64,000 nucleotides of DNA from Blautia luti (GTDB lineage: Bacteria > Bacillota > Clostridia > Lachnospirales > Lachnospiraceae), in NCBI RefSeq assembly GCF_033096465.1, contig NZ_AP028156.1:491501-555500 (forward strand). The letters run 5' to 3'. The notes beneath the pieces are model-generated. The model ran no database searches and had not been told where the DNA came from. It saw nothing but the letters and a program-made list of their open reading frames with translations. Below are positions 43,894 to 52,481 of this stretch, piece by piece. Position 1 is the stretch's first letter. Each line of letters starts with the position of its first letter. The translations under genes and the position numbers were made by a program.

Positions 43894-44364
43894 ATGGCAA
43901 AAAAATTAGTAGCATATTTCAGTGCAAACGGAACAACAAAGAGAGTAGCAGAAATGGTTGCCGAAGCAGCAGACGCAGACCTGTATGAAATCGAACCAAC
44001 CGTACCATACACAAAAGCAGATTTAAACTGGATGGACAAGAATTCCAGAAGCAGCATAGAAATGAAAGACAAAACATCCAGACCGGAAATCAAACCAACA
44101 GATGCAAAAGTAGCAGACTACGATGAAATCCTCATCGGTTTTCCAATCTGGTGGTATGTAGCTCCGACCATCATCAACACATTCCTGGAAGCTTATGATT
44201 TCTCAGGAAAGAAGATCACACTCTTCGCAACATCCGGTGGAAGCGGATTCGGAAAAACAGTTCAGGAATTACAGCCATCCGCACCAGGCGCAGAAATCCG
44301 TGAGGGCAAACTCCTTAACGGTGGAAGCAAACAGGAAATTGAGACTTGGGTTAAATCTTTATAA
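43894..44364 (+). CDS. Flavodoxin
   Basis: This 156-residue FMN electron carrier has the phosphate-binding loop near the N-terminus (AYFSANGTTKRVAEMVA), the second FMN loop in the FPIWWYVAPTIINTFLEAYD region and the ATSGGSGFGKTVQEL segment. It is of the short flavodoxin group similar to proteins annotated flavodoxin_4. The ATG follows AAGGAGGAA. The CMD-cupin gene lies 160 bases downstream without an obvious terminator between them. Partners could be a reductase elsewhere; none is adjacent. Confidence 0.92.
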   Translation: MAKKLVAYFSANGTTKRVAEMVAEAADADLYEIEPTVPYTKADLNWMDKNSRSSIEMKDKTSRPEIKPTDAKVADYDEILIGFPIWWYVAPTIINTFLEAYDFSGKKITLFATSGGSGFGKTVQELQPSAPGAEIREGKLLNGGSKQEIETWVKSL

Positions 44365-44524
44365 TAAAAAATGAGGATTAGATTCTCGTGACAGAATTCC
44401 AGATTTTAATGAGTAAATAATAGTTTATATTTAGCTATTAAACATGAAATTTACAAACTGAAAATTAATAATTGCGAATGAAATAATCAGCAGAAATCAC
44501 AACTCATAGCAGGAGAAAATTATT

Positions 44525-45292
44525 ATGGCAAAGATTGTACAGACAGCAGGCAGAAATGCACTGGGAGAATTTGCTCCGGAATTTGCACATTTCAACGATG
44601 ATGTACTCTTCGGAGAAAACTGGAATAACCAGGACATTGACGTAAAAACAAGAAGCATCATCACAGTAGTAGCATTAATGGCATCAGGAATCACAGATTC
44701 TTCCCTGAAATTCCATTTACAGAATGCAAAAGACCACGGCGTAACACAGAAAGAAATCGCAGCAATCATCACACACGTAGCATTCTACACAGGATGGCCC
44801 AAAGGATGGGCAGTATTTAACCTTGCAAAAGAAATCTGGCAGAACGGCGAGGGAGATCTTCCATACGAAGATGAAGCCATGAGAGCACATGCAAAATCCA
44901 TGGTATTTCCGATTGGTGCACCAAACGATGCATTCGCTCAGTATTTCATCGGAAAGAGCTATCTGGCACCTGTATCCACAAGCCAGGTTGGAATCTTCAA
45001 TGTAACATTTGAGCCTGGATGCCGAAATAACTGGCATATTCACCATGCAAAGAACGGCGGAGGACAGATCCTCGTATGTGTTGCAGGACGTGGATACTAT
45101 CAGGAAGAGGGAAAAGAAGCCATCGAGCTGAAACCAGGTGACTGCATCAACATTCCTGCAGAAGTAAAACACTGGCACGGCGCAGCACCGGACAGCTGGT
45201 TCTCCCACCTTGCAGTTGAAGTTCCGGGAGAAGAAAGCTCCAATGAATGGTGCGAAGCAGTTTCAGATGAAGAATATGGTAAATTAAAATAA
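44525..45292 (+). CDS. Carboxymuconolactone-decarboxylase-like domain fused to a cupin
   Basis: This 255-residue protein combines an N-terminal CMD/AhpD-like helical domain (about 20-110; SIITVVALMASGITDSSLK, IITHVAFYTGWPKGWAVFN) with a C-terminal cupin (about 145-240; the WHIHHAKNGGGQ and KPGDCINIPAEVKHWHGA motifs carry the metal-binding His and Glu). The CMD part lacks the CxxC pair of AhpD-type peroxidases, so it is not a thiol peroxidase of that kind. Such fusions are found beside flavodoxins and LysR regulators in Clostridia; the reaction is not established. The start follows GCAGGAGAA. Confidence 0.85.
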   Translation: MAKIVQTAGRNALGEFAPEFAHFNDDVLFGENWNNQDIDVKTRSIITVVALMASGITDSSLKFHLQNAKDHGVTQKEIAAIITHVAFYTGWPKGWAVFNLAKEIWQNGEGDLPYEDEAMRAHAKSMVFPIGAPNDAFAQYFIGKSYLAPVSTSQVGIFNVTFEPGCRNNWHIHHAKNGGGQILVCVAGRGYYQEEGKEAIELKPGDCINIPAEVKHWHGAAPDSWFSHLAVEVPGEESSNEWCEAVSDEEYGKLK

Positions 45293-45301
45293 ATATTTGA
45301 C

Positions 45302-45449
45302 AGAATCAGGCAAGTTAACCGTTTCGATAGCAGAGAGCCACCTGATTCTATTAAAACAGGTAGCGGTACAAAGAATTTTATCTACCTGATATTAAGTAAA
45401 TCCCCCTTAGATATCATTGTGAAAACAATCATTTATAAAGGGGGATTTT
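45302..45449 (+). terminator. Three consecutive hairpins, the last a terminator
   Basis: AGAATCAGG/CCTGATTCT (45302-45349), CAGGTA/TACCTG (45357-45388), and AAATCCCCCTT/AAGGGGGATTT (about 45400-45449, followed by TATT). The third is a normal terminator for the CMD-cupin gene and runs into the beginning of the MATE remnant. Confidence 0.65.
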
Positions 45450-46391
45450 ATTCTGTTTTATCAATGGATTCACAGGAGGCTTCGGTATCTGTCTCGGACA
45501 GAAATGCGGGGCGAAAGATGAAAAAGGAATGCGCAAGAGTGTTGCAGTTTCGACACTGTTGAGTATTGCATTTACAGTAGTTCTGACACTGATCTGCTGT
45601 CTGCTTGCACATCAGATCCTGCGCTGGATGCAGATTCCATCTGACATTTCCGGCGAAGCATATGACTATATGTTTGTAGTTTTATTCGGTACAGGTGCTA
45701 CTGTTTTCTATAACATGATTTCCAACATGCTTCGTGCACTGGGAGACAGCAAGACACCATTGTATTTCCTGGTATTTTCATCAGTTTTGAACATTTTCCT
45801 TGATATTCTGTTTATTGTACCGTTACATATGGGCGTAGCAGGTGCTGCATGGGCAACTATCCTTTCTCAGTTCCTCTCAGCAGTTCTGAGCCTGATAGTA
45901 GGATTAAAAAATTTCCCGATCCTGCATCTGCGTAGAGAAGATTTTACAGATTTAAAAGATGCAGTAATCCTGCATTTAAAGACCGGATTTCCAATGGGAT
46001 TTCAGATGTCAGTTATGTGCATCGGACAGCTTGCCATGCAGACAGTTGTAAACTCACTGGGTACTGCAGCAGTCGCAGGATACACCGCCGCATCCAAGGC
46101 AGACCAGCTTTCTGTACTGGTAAATAATGCAATGATGACAGCAATCTCCAACTATGTAGCCCAGAACTTTGGAGCCGGCAGAACGGACGAGCACCGTTTG
46201 CTGCATGTATGATCGAACTTATAATGCGAATTGCTGCAACAGTAGGACTTTCTGGAGTGATTGGTTACACATCCGTATGTATTACCAGCCCAATGGCATG
46301 GATCGGAGCCTGCTCACTGCTGATCCCGGTTTATTATAAGATGATGAAAACATCAAAAATGTCGGGTGCATCTGCAAAGGAAACTGCCTGA
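45439..46391 (+). pseudogene. MATE-family efflux transporter, truncated and frameshifted
   Basis: The frame opens inside a terminator hairpin and reads FINGFTGGFGICLGQKCGAKD and KGMRKSVAVSTLLSIAFT, the sequence normally found about 60 residues into a MATE transporter, so the N-terminus is gone. The body continues through several helices to NYVAQNFGAGRTDEH, then stops at 46212 after a non-homologous LLHV. The true C-terminal helix (RIAATVGLSGVIGYTSVCIT, then WIGACSLLIPVYY) resumes in another frame from about 46209 to 46391. Sequence between these parts is missing. The first ATG that could start a product is at 45529. It is not expected to form a working transporter. Confidence 0.85.
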
Positions 46392-46400
46392 AAAATATTA

Positions 46401-46452
46401 AAAAACAGAAGCTATTGTACTGTGCAAAACTGTACATAACTTCTGTTTTTTG
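46401..46452. terminator. Hairpin terminator after the MATE remnant
   Basis: AAAAACAGAAG pairs with CTTCTGTTTTTT; the inner TACTGT/ACTGTA adds a second helix. T runs lie on both strands. Confidence 0.82.
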
Positions 46453-46487
46453 ATGTCAAAATAAATCAGTGTAAAAAAGAAACATGA

Positions 46488-46516
46488 TAGAAAAAGAAAG
46501 ATGTCTGCTGTATAAT
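46488..46516 (+). promoter_or_regulatory. Promoter of the nhaC-like gene
   Basis: A perfect TATAAT at 46511 with TAGAAA 17 bases upstream as a weak -35. Confidence 0.55.
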
Positions 46517-46533
46517 ATTCCCGGAGGCGAATT

Positions 46534-47832
46534 ATGGAATTATTATTACTAGGAATATTTGCTGCAGTTCTTTTAGTATGCGTATTTACCGGAATTTCCA
46601 TTATATATGCTATGATCCTGGGACTGGTGCTGTTTTTTACATATGGTCTGATAAAAAAGAAAACCTGGAAACAGATGCTGATTTTTTCCTGGCAGGGAGT
46701 GAAGGCTGCGAAGAATATTCTGCTGACTTTTATTCTGATCGGAATTATGACCGCAGTGTGGAGAGCGAGTGGTTCCATTGCATTTATTGTCTATTATGCA
46801 GCGGGAATATGCGCACCGTCGATCATGCTGCTGGCATCATTTCTTTTATGTTCTCTGGTATCTTTTCTGACAGGAACTGCATTTGGAACAGCAGCTACCA
46901 TGGGTGTGATCTGCATGACAATGGCGAAAAGCATGAATGTTTCAGATGTCCTGGCAGGAGGTGCAATTCTTGCGGGAATTTATTTTGGCGACAGATGTTC
47001 GCCGGTTTCTACCAGTGCACTGCTCGTAAGCGAACTGACGAAAACAGATTTATACGAAAACCTGAAAGGCATGGCGAAGGCTGCAATAGTGCCATTTGTT
47101 ATTTCCTGTACGGTTTACTGGACTTTGGGACTGCGGACACATATAGGAACTGCAGATGGAGAAATCAGAACAGTACTGGGAGAATTCTATCATCTGTCAG
47201 CATGGACATTACTTCCTGTTGCAGTTGTGCTTGTTTTTTCTGCAATGCGTGTCAATGTAAAAAGAACTCTGGCAGCCAGTGCATTATGCGGAATTTTTGT
47301 CGCAGTCCTGATACAGAAATATCCGGTTCCCAAACTTCCTGCATTATGTGTTTCGGGATTTCAGCCGGATGATATGCAGATTAATCGACTGATGGGCGGA
47401 GGCGGAATCCTTTCCAATATGAAAGTCATTGCTATCGTAGGTATTTCTTCCTGCTATTCCGGCATTTTCAAAGGAACAGATTTCCTTCACGGAATCAAAG
47501 ATTTGATTAGAAAATTAAACAGCAAAATCACACCATTTGGAACAACCCTGCTGACCTCTGTTGTAACAGCAGCCGTATCCTGCAATCAGACCTTATCCAT
47601 CATGCTGACCAATCAGCTCTGCGGAGAAAACAACCCAGATAAAAAAGAGTTTGCGCTTTCGTTGGAAAATTCGGCAGTTGTAGTGGCGCCTCTACTTCCC
47701 TGGTCAATTGCGTCAGCGGTACCGCTGGCGTTTATCGGTGCACCGACAATGAGTGTGTGCGCGGCAATTTATCTGTATCTGCTTCCGATATGGTATTTTA
47801 TTTCTGTTAATTTTCGGAGAAAAAAGAAATAG
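46534..47832 (+). CDS. NhaC-family Na+/H+ antiporter
   Basis: This 432-residue membrane protein has about eleven helices. The family signature GIYFGDRCSPVSTSALLVSE lies near residue 150, with the preceding GTAFGTAATMGVICMTMA segment typical of NhaC and MleN antiporters. It exchanges Na+ for H+, or in some relatives Na+-lactate for malate. The ATG follows GGAGG. It is a single-gene unit between the MATE remnant and proC. The ion or organic-acid preference cannot be decided from the sequence. Confidence 0.88.
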   Translation: MELLLLGIFAAVLLVCVFTGISIIYAMILGLVLFFTYGLIKKKTWKQMLIFSWQGVKAAKNILLTFILIGIMTAVWRASGSIAFIVYYAAGICAPSIMLLASFLLCSLVSFLTGTAFGTAATMGVICMTMAKSMNVSDVLAGGAILAGIYFGDRCSPVSTSALLVSELTKTDLYENLKGMAKAAIVPFVISCTVYWTLGLRTHIGTADGEIRTVLGEFYHLSAWTLLPVAVVLVFSAMRVNVKRTLAASALCGIFVAVLIQKYPVPKLPALCVSGFQPDDMQINRLMGGGGILSNMKVIAIVGISSCYSGIFKGTDFLHGIKDLIRKLNSKITPFGTTLLTSVVTAAVSCNQTLSIMLTNQLCGENNPDKKEFALSLENSAVVVAPLLPWSIASAVPLAFIGAPTMSVCAAIYLYLLPIWYFISVNFRRKKK

Positions 47833-47839
47833 AGGACAC

Positions 47840-47868
47840 TTTACTTTACTAAAGGATTATACTATAAT
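47840..47868 (+). promoter_or_regulatory. Promoter of proC
   Basis: TTTACT, a 17-base spacer and a perfect TATAAT. The leader is about 115 bases. Confidence 0.65.
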
Positions 47869-47989
47869 ATGCGAAAAGCAGAGACAAATAAAAAGTTATC
47901 TGATGCAGGAATTTACACTCTGAGGTGCCGGACTGCATACAGTACTTTCTGAAATTACTATAAAAGTAGATACGAGAGGAGTTAAGCTT

Positions 47990-48784
47990 ATGAAAATCGG
48001 ATTTATCGGATGTGGAAATATGGGTTCCGCAATGATCAGCGGTATGTTGAAAAAAGGACTCTATAAGAAAGACGAGATCATTGTTTCCAATCTTACAGAA
48101 GAGGGAAGTAAACGAAGCAAAGAGAAATTGGGTGTTGTGACAACTCTGGATAACTGTGAAGTAGTAAAAAATACAAAGCTGGTTTTCCTGGCAGTGAAGC
48201 CACAGTTCTATGAAGAAGTACTGAACGAAGTAAAAGACGAACTGACACCGGAACACACAGTTGTAGGCATTGCACCGGGGAAAACTCTTGCGTGGTTAGA
48301 GGAGAAATGTGGACAACCTCTGAAAGTAGTAAGAATGATGCCAAACACTCCTGCCCAGGTTGGCGAGGGTATGACAGGTGTATGCGCTAATGAAAAAGTA
48401 TCAGCAGAAGAACTTGATCAGATCTGCGAGATCACGAACAGCTTCGGTCGTACAGAAGTAGTTCCGGAACGTCTGATGGACGCAGTAGGTGCTGTAAGCG
48501 GCTGCTCTCCGGCTTATGTATTCATGTTCGTGGAAGCGATGGCAGACGCAGCAGTAGCCCAGGGAATGCCAAGAAAACAGGCGTATCAGTTTGCTGCACA
48601 GTCTGTACTGGGAAGTGCGAAAATGGTACTGGAAACAGGGATGCATCCAGGCGAATTAAAAGATATGGTATGCTCTCCGGCAGGAACTACCATTGAAGGA
48701 GTACGAATCCTTGAACAGAACGGATTCAGAAGTGCTGTTTTTGAAGCTTTGAATGGAGCGGCTGAAAAAGGGAAAAAGATGTAA
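47990..48784 (+). CDS. proC: Pyrroline-5-carboxylate reductase
   Basis: This 264-residue enzyme makes the last step of proline synthesis, reducing pyrroline-5-carboxylate with NAD(P)H. The Rossmann motif GFIGCGNMGSAMISGML is at the N-terminus, followed by FLAVKPQFYEEVL and VVRMMPNTPAQVGEG. The C-terminal signature DAVGAVSGCSPAYVFMFVEA and SPAGTTIEGVRILEQNGFR completes the family pattern. The length is usual. The ATG follows AGGAG. The long-hairpin element starts 22 bases after its stop. Confidence 0.96.
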   Translation: MKIGFIGCGNMGSAMISGMLKKGLYKKDEIIVSNLTEEGSKRSKEKLGVVTTLDNCEVVKNTKLVFLAVKPQFYEEVLNEVKDELTPEHTVVGIAPGKTLAWLEEKCGQPLKVVRMMPNTPAQVGEGMTGVCANEKVSAEELDQICEITNSFGRTEVVPERLMDAVGAVSGCSPAYVFMFVEAMADAAVAQGMPRKQAYQFAAQSVLGSAKMVLETGMHPGELKDMVCSPAGTTIEGVRILEQNGFRSAVFEALNGAAEKGKKM

Positions 48785-48805
48785 TCTTGTTTGGATAAGA
48801 GGGAC

Positions 48806-49009
48806 GCTCCGAAATATTGTTCTGTTGATATGTGGTTTCGGAATCTAGTAACTCTAAGATTCTGAAAATCCGCTAAAACCATAAAAAATCCGCCCAAACT
48901 CGCCTATGTGGCTCAGACAGTGGGTGGATTTTTTATAACGCGAATTTCCAGAACCTAAGAGTTATTACGATCCCTGCAAATGCATATCAACAGAACAATA
49001 TTTCGGAGC
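48806..49009. mobile_element. 204-bp long-hairpin element (MITE-like) with internal terminator
   Basis: A perfect 27-bp inverted repeat bounds the element (48806-48832 with 48983-49009). Inside it a second, imperfect pair (about 48848-48872 with 48940-48966) continues the stem, and the centre holds a hairpin AAAAAATCC-CCCA with TGGG-GGATTTTTT that would act as a terminator. It codes for nothing. This could be a miniature inverted-repeat transposable element, a repeated extragenic palindrome, or an elaborate terminator of proC. I see no target-site duplication at the ends. Confidence 0.65.
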
Positions 49010-49068
49010 TGTTTTTTCCAATAATTAATGTTATAAATTCTTTTGGTTATATTGTTTTGGGAAATGAG

Positions 49069-49524
49069 TTATAGATTTCCCTGACTCAGACGGCTGTTAT
49101 GGTATTTACCGGAGTTGGTAACGTCTTCTCCGAACCATGCAGGTGGATTATAGCTGAGTGCCTGTTCTTCGGAAGAAAATTCTACTTCTGCGAGGTAAAG
49201 TCCTTCATATGGGACATCAAATACATCCAGTTCGATGGTAAGTCCGCCTTTTTCCGGAATAAGATAGCGTGTTTTGGAAATGAGGATTCCATCGGCTTTG
49301 GGACGCATGTGTTTGTAGGATTCTTTGGTAAGTGGAAGATTGTATTCTTCACGGGTCATAAGGCCTTTGGATTTATAAGTGAGGTAGTAGTTATCATCCT
49401 CTTTGCGGATGCGGACTACAGGGGAGGTGGATAAGTAGCCCTGCTCTAGTTTGTGGTGTGGATAAGAATCCAGATTGGATGGCAGGTTTTCTTTGGATAT
49501 TAAAAATTTACGTTCTATTTCCAT
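49069..49524 (-). CDS. CYTH-domain protein (triphosphate tunnel metalloenzyme)
   Basis: This 151-residue protein starts with the CYTH signature MEIERKFLI (ExExK) and continues with charged beta strands of a tunnel fold: VVRIRKEDDNYYLTYKSKG, ISKTRYLIP, TIELDVFDVPYEGLYLAEVEF. Members hydrolyse triphosphates such as inorganic triphosphate or thiamine triphosphate with Mg2+; which one is not clear here. The start follows AAAGGAG. It is convergent with proC, with the long-hairpin element between them. Confidence 0.92.
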   Translation of the reverse strand: MEIERKFLISKENLPSNLDSYPHHKLEQGYLSTSPVVRIRKEDDNYYLTYKSKGLMTREEYNLPLTKESYKHMRPKADGILISKTRYLIPEKGGLTIELDVFDVPYEGLYLAEVEFSSEEQALSYNPPAWFGEDVTNSGKYHNSRLSQGNL

Positions 49525-49718
49525 GTGAGACTCCTTTACAATGTGTAATGTTTCAGACTGATATGGTAATGGATTTATAATAGCATTTTCATGAGAGAAA
49601 ATCCAGTTCCTGTACAGGGGAATTGTTGTAAAAAGTGGGCATGGATGCTATAATCAGACCAGAAAAAGCAGACGCTGGGCATAATGCTGACAGCGGCAGA
49701 TTACGGGAGGTAGTTGTT

Positions 49719-50279
49719 TTGAGTAAAAAAGTTTATATTTTTCTTGCAGATGGTTTTGAGGACATTGAAGGACTGACAGTGGTAGATCTGCTGAGACGTG
49801 CACAGATTGATATTAAAACTGTTTCCATTAAAGATACGAAAGAGGTACAGACTGCTCATGGAATTTCACTTTTGACAGACCTTCTCTTTGATGAGGTGGA
49901 TTTTACAGACGCAGATATGCTGGTCCTTCCGGGAGGAATGCCGGGAACGAAGTATCTGGCAGGATCCAAACCGCTGACAGATCTGCTGACAGATTTCTAT
50001 AATAAAGGAAAGAAAATTGCTGCGATCTGTGCAGCACCCAGTGTTTTCTCAGGACTTGGTTTCCTGAAGGGAAGAAAGGCAACTTCTTATCCATCCTTTA
50101 TGGAAGTGATCGCTGGAGACGGTGCTGTGACAAGTGAGGACAGCGTGGTTGTGGACGGCAATGTGACTACAAGCAGAGGCCTTGGTACTGCAGTAGATTT
50201 TGCACTTTCTCTCATCACCCAGCTGGAGAATCAGGAAAAAGCAGAAGAAATCGCAGAATCTGTGGTATACAGACACTAA
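49719..50279 (+). CDS. DJ-1/PfpI family protein
   Basis: This 186-residue protein has the DJ-1 fold signatures: YIFLADGFEDIE with the conserved Glu, LVLPGGMPGTKYL, and the nucleophile-elbow Cys104 in IAAICAAPSVF. Relatives are glyoxalase/deglycase-like or protein-repair enzymes, and some are 4-methyl-5(b-hydroxyethyl)-thiazole monophosphate biosynthesis (ThiJ) annotations by similarity only. The start is TTG at 49719, directly behind GGGAGG; the frame is open for 28 codons further upstream, but without such a site. The gene before it is on the other strand, so it has its own promoter. Confidence 0.88.
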   Translation: MSKKVYIFLADGFEDIEGLTVVDLLRRAQIDIKTVSIKDTKEVQTAHGISLLTDLLFDEVDFTDADMLVLPGGMPGTKYLAGSKPLTDLLTDFYNKGKKIAAICAAPSVFSGLGFLKGRKATSYPSFMEVIAGDGAVTSEDSVVVDGNVTTSRGLGTAVDFALSLITQLENQEKAEEIAESVVYRH

Positions 50280-50337
50280 AAAATATGCCAAAAGCCTTAT
50301 TTTATGCGAAAAAACACTGGCACTTTTCAATTTTTTG

Positions 50338-50346
50338 TGCTATACT
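50338..50346 (+). promoter_or_regulatory. Extended -10 promoter of tig
   Basis: TGC followed by TATACT, 85 bases upstream of the tig start. CTGGCA 18 bases upstream may serve as a weak -35. Confidence 0.55.
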
Positions 50347-50430
50347 GCTACAATGACTGTAAATATATATATAGAAAAAACGTCAAAATATAAAAATGAT
50401 ATAACCTGAAATTAAGGAGGAACACGAAAC

Positions 50431-51717
50431 ATGAGTTTACAGGTGGAGAAAATGGAAAAAAACATGGCGAAACTTACCATCGAAGTTTCCGCTGAGGATT
50501 TAGAGAAAGCTATGCAGAATGCATACCAGAAAGCAAAAGGCAGAATCACAATCCCAGGATTCCGTAAAGGAAAAGCTCCTAGAAAAATGATCGAGCAGAT
50601 GTACGGAAAAGGAATCTTCCTTGAAGATGCTGTAAACGCTCTTATTCCGGAACACTACAGCAAAGCTATGGGAGAATCCGAACTTGAGATCGTTTCCCAG
50701 CCTAAGATCGACCTGGTACAGGCTGAGCCTGGTAAAGAACTGATCTTCACTGCAGAAGTTGCTGTGAAACCGGAAGTAACTTTAGGTGAGTATAAAGGTG
50801 TAGAAGTTCCGAAGTCTGACGTAACAGTAACAGACGAGGATGTTGATGCAGAAGTTAAGAAAGAGCAGGAGAAAAACTCCAGAACAATCACTGTAGAAGA
50901 TCGTGCTGCTCAGTTAAACGATACAGTAACAATCGACTTCGAGGGTTCCGTAGATGGTGTTGCATTTGATGGCGGCACAGCTACAGAATATCCTCTGACA
51001 CTTGGTTCCAACACATTTATCCCGGGATTCGAGGAGCAGCTTGTTGGTGCCAACACAGGTGATGATGTAGAAGTCAAAGTTACATTCCCAGAAGAATATC
51101 AGGCAAAAGAACTTGCTGGCAAAGAAGCAATCTTCAAATGTGCAGTTAAGAAGATTGAAGCAAAAGAACTTCCGGAACTGGATGATGATTTTGCAAAAGA
51201 TGTTTCTGAGTTCGATACTCTTGCTGAGTACAAAGAACACGTTAAGACAAACCTTGAAGAAAGAAAAGTAAACGAAGCAAAACGTGCAAAAGAAGATGCA
51301 GCAGTAGATAAAGCAATCGAGAATGCACAGATGGATCTTCCGGATGCAATGGTTGAAACACAGTGCCAGCAGATGCTTGATGACTTCAGCAGAAGAATGC
51401 AGTCCCAGGGATTATCCATGGATCAGTACTTCCAGTTCACAGGCATGACAGCTGAGAAGATGATGGAAGACATGAAACCACAGGCAGTTAAGAGAATTCA
51501 GACAAGACTTGTTCTCGAGAAGATTGCAGAAGTTGAGAATATCCAGCCTACAGAAGAGGAAGTAAATGAAGAAATTTCCAAGATGGCTGAAACATATAAA
51601 ATGGAAGCTGACAAGTTAAAAGAATTACTTGGAGAGCGTGAAATCGAGCAGATCAAGAAAGACATGGCTGTACAGAAAGCAGTTTCTCTTGTTGCAGACG
51701 CTGCAAAAGAAGTTTAA
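50431..51717 (+). CDS. tig: Trigger factor (ribosome-associated chaperone and peptidyl-prolyl isomerase)
   Basis: This 428-residue chaperone binds nascent chains at the ribosome exit. The N-terminal ribosome-binding domain has the signature GFRKGKAPRKMIEQMYG. The FKBP-type PPIase domain lies at about 160-245 (NDTVTIDFEGSVDGVAFDGG, FIPGFEEQLVG), and the rest is the helical chaperone domain. It starts behind AAGGAGGAA. It leads the tig-clpP-clpX-lon-ysxC block; a short hairpin separates it from clpP and may reduce readthrough. Confidence 0.97.
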   Translation: MSLQVEKMEKNMAKLTIEVSAEDLEKAMQNAYQKAKGRITIPGFRKGKAPRKMIEQMYGKGIFLEDAVNALIPEHYSKAMGESELEIVSQPKIDLVQAEPGKELIFTAEVAVKPEVTLGEYKGVEVPKSDVTVTDEDVDAEVKKEQEKNSRTITVEDRAAQLNDTVTIDFEGSVDGVAFDGGTATEYPLTLGSNTFIPGFEEQLVGANTGDDVEVKVTFPEEYQAKELAGKEAIFKCAVKKIEAKELPELDDDFAKDVSEFDTLAEYKEHVKTNLEERKVNEAKRAKEDAAVDKAIENAQMDLPDAMVETQCQQMLDDFSRRMQSQGLSMDQYFQFTGMTAEKMMEDMKPQAVKRIQTRLVLEKIAEVENIQPTEEEVNEEISKMAETYKMEADKLKELLGEREIEQIKKDMAVQKAVSLVADAAKEV

Positions 51718-51724
51718 TTTAACC

Positions 51725-51750
51725 AAATCAAGGAATTCCCGCTTGATTTT
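51725..51750 (+). terminator. Short hairpin between tig and clpP
   Basis: AAATCAAG pairs with CTTGATTT around a 9-base loop, followed by TA-rich sequence. It is weak and probably attenuates rather than stops transcription into clpP. Confidence 0.5.
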
Positions 51751-51786
51751 AAAAAGTCAGCCGAAAAGAAAAATGGAGGCGTTTAT

Positions 51787-52368
51787 ATGAGTTTAGTACC
51801 TTATGTCATTGAACAGACAAGCAGAGGGGAGAGAAGCTACGACATCTATTCAAGGCTTCTGAAAGACAGAATCATTTTTCTTGGCGAAGAAGTTAATGAT
51901 GTGAGTGCAGGACTGATCGTATCACAGCTTCTTTTCCTGGAGGCAGAAGATCCTGGTAAAGATATCCAGCTGTATATCAACAGCCCGGGCGGCTCCGTAA
52001 CAGCCGGCATGGCGATTTACGATACCATGCAGTATATCAAGTGTGATGTTTCTACAATCTGTCTGGGAATGGCTGCCAGTATGGGAGCATTTCTCCTTGC
52101 AGGCGGTGCAAAAGGTAAGAGATTTGCTCTTCCTCATTCCACCATCATGATCCATCAGCCGTCAGGCGGTGCACAGGGTCAGGCAACAGAGATTCAGATC
52201 GTAGCAGATCACATTGCACAGACGAAGAGAACTTTAAATGAATTATTGGCTGCAAATACCGGTCAGCCGATAGAAGTTGTTGAGCGTGATACAGACCGGG
52301 ACAACTATATGACTGCTGAAGAAGCAAAGGCATATGGACTGATTGACGGTGTAGTCATGCATAAATAG
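51787..52368 (+). CDS. clpP: ATP-dependent Clp protease, proteolytic subunit
   Basis: This 193-residue serine peptidase forms the tetradecameric chamber used by ClpX. The triad is Ser98 in [11 protein letters not shown], His123 in [11 protein letters not shown] and an Asp in [10 protein letters not shown]. The N-terminal [22 protein letters not shown] stretch is typical. It follows tig by 69 bases behind GGAGG. It may serve both the canonical ClpX encoded next and the divergent ClpX-like protein at 22718, which keeps the IGF docking loop. Confidence 0.98.
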   Translation: MSLVPYVIEQTSRGERSYDIYSRLLKDRIIFLGEEVNDVSAGLIVSQLLFLEAEDPGKDIQLYINSPGGSVTAGMAIYDTMQYIKCDVSTICLGMAASMGAFLLAGGAKGKRFALPHSTIMIHQPSGGAQGQATEIQIVADHIAQTKRTLNELLAANTGQPIEVVERDTDRDNYMTAEEAKAYGLIDGVVMHK

Positions 52369-52373
52369 TGCTG

Positions 52374-52416
52374 AAGATAAGACTCCTGTGGATCGTCACA
52401 GGAGTCTTCTTATCTT
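52374..52416 (+). terminator. Long hairpin between clpP and clpX
   Basis: AAGA-AAGACTCCTGTG pairs with CACAGGAGTCTTCTTATCTT around a 6-base loop, with a three-base bulge. No long T run follows, so it may act as a processing or partial termination site. Confidence 0.7.
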
Positions 52417-52481
52417 AAATGAAAGGCAGGTATGCATCAGCGTACCTGAATAGTTGAGATTAGAAAGGATAGACAAGATTC

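Noticed and set aside
45529..46212. An intact short MATE transporter starting at 45529
   Set aside because: The reading frame continues upstream with MATE sequence that has no start codon, and the C-terminal helix lies in another frame, so the gene is broken at both ends.
48884..48932. A simple terminator of proC
   Set aside because: The central hairpin can terminate, but it is only the core of a 204-bp symmetrical element, so a terminator alone does not explain the outer 27-bp arms.
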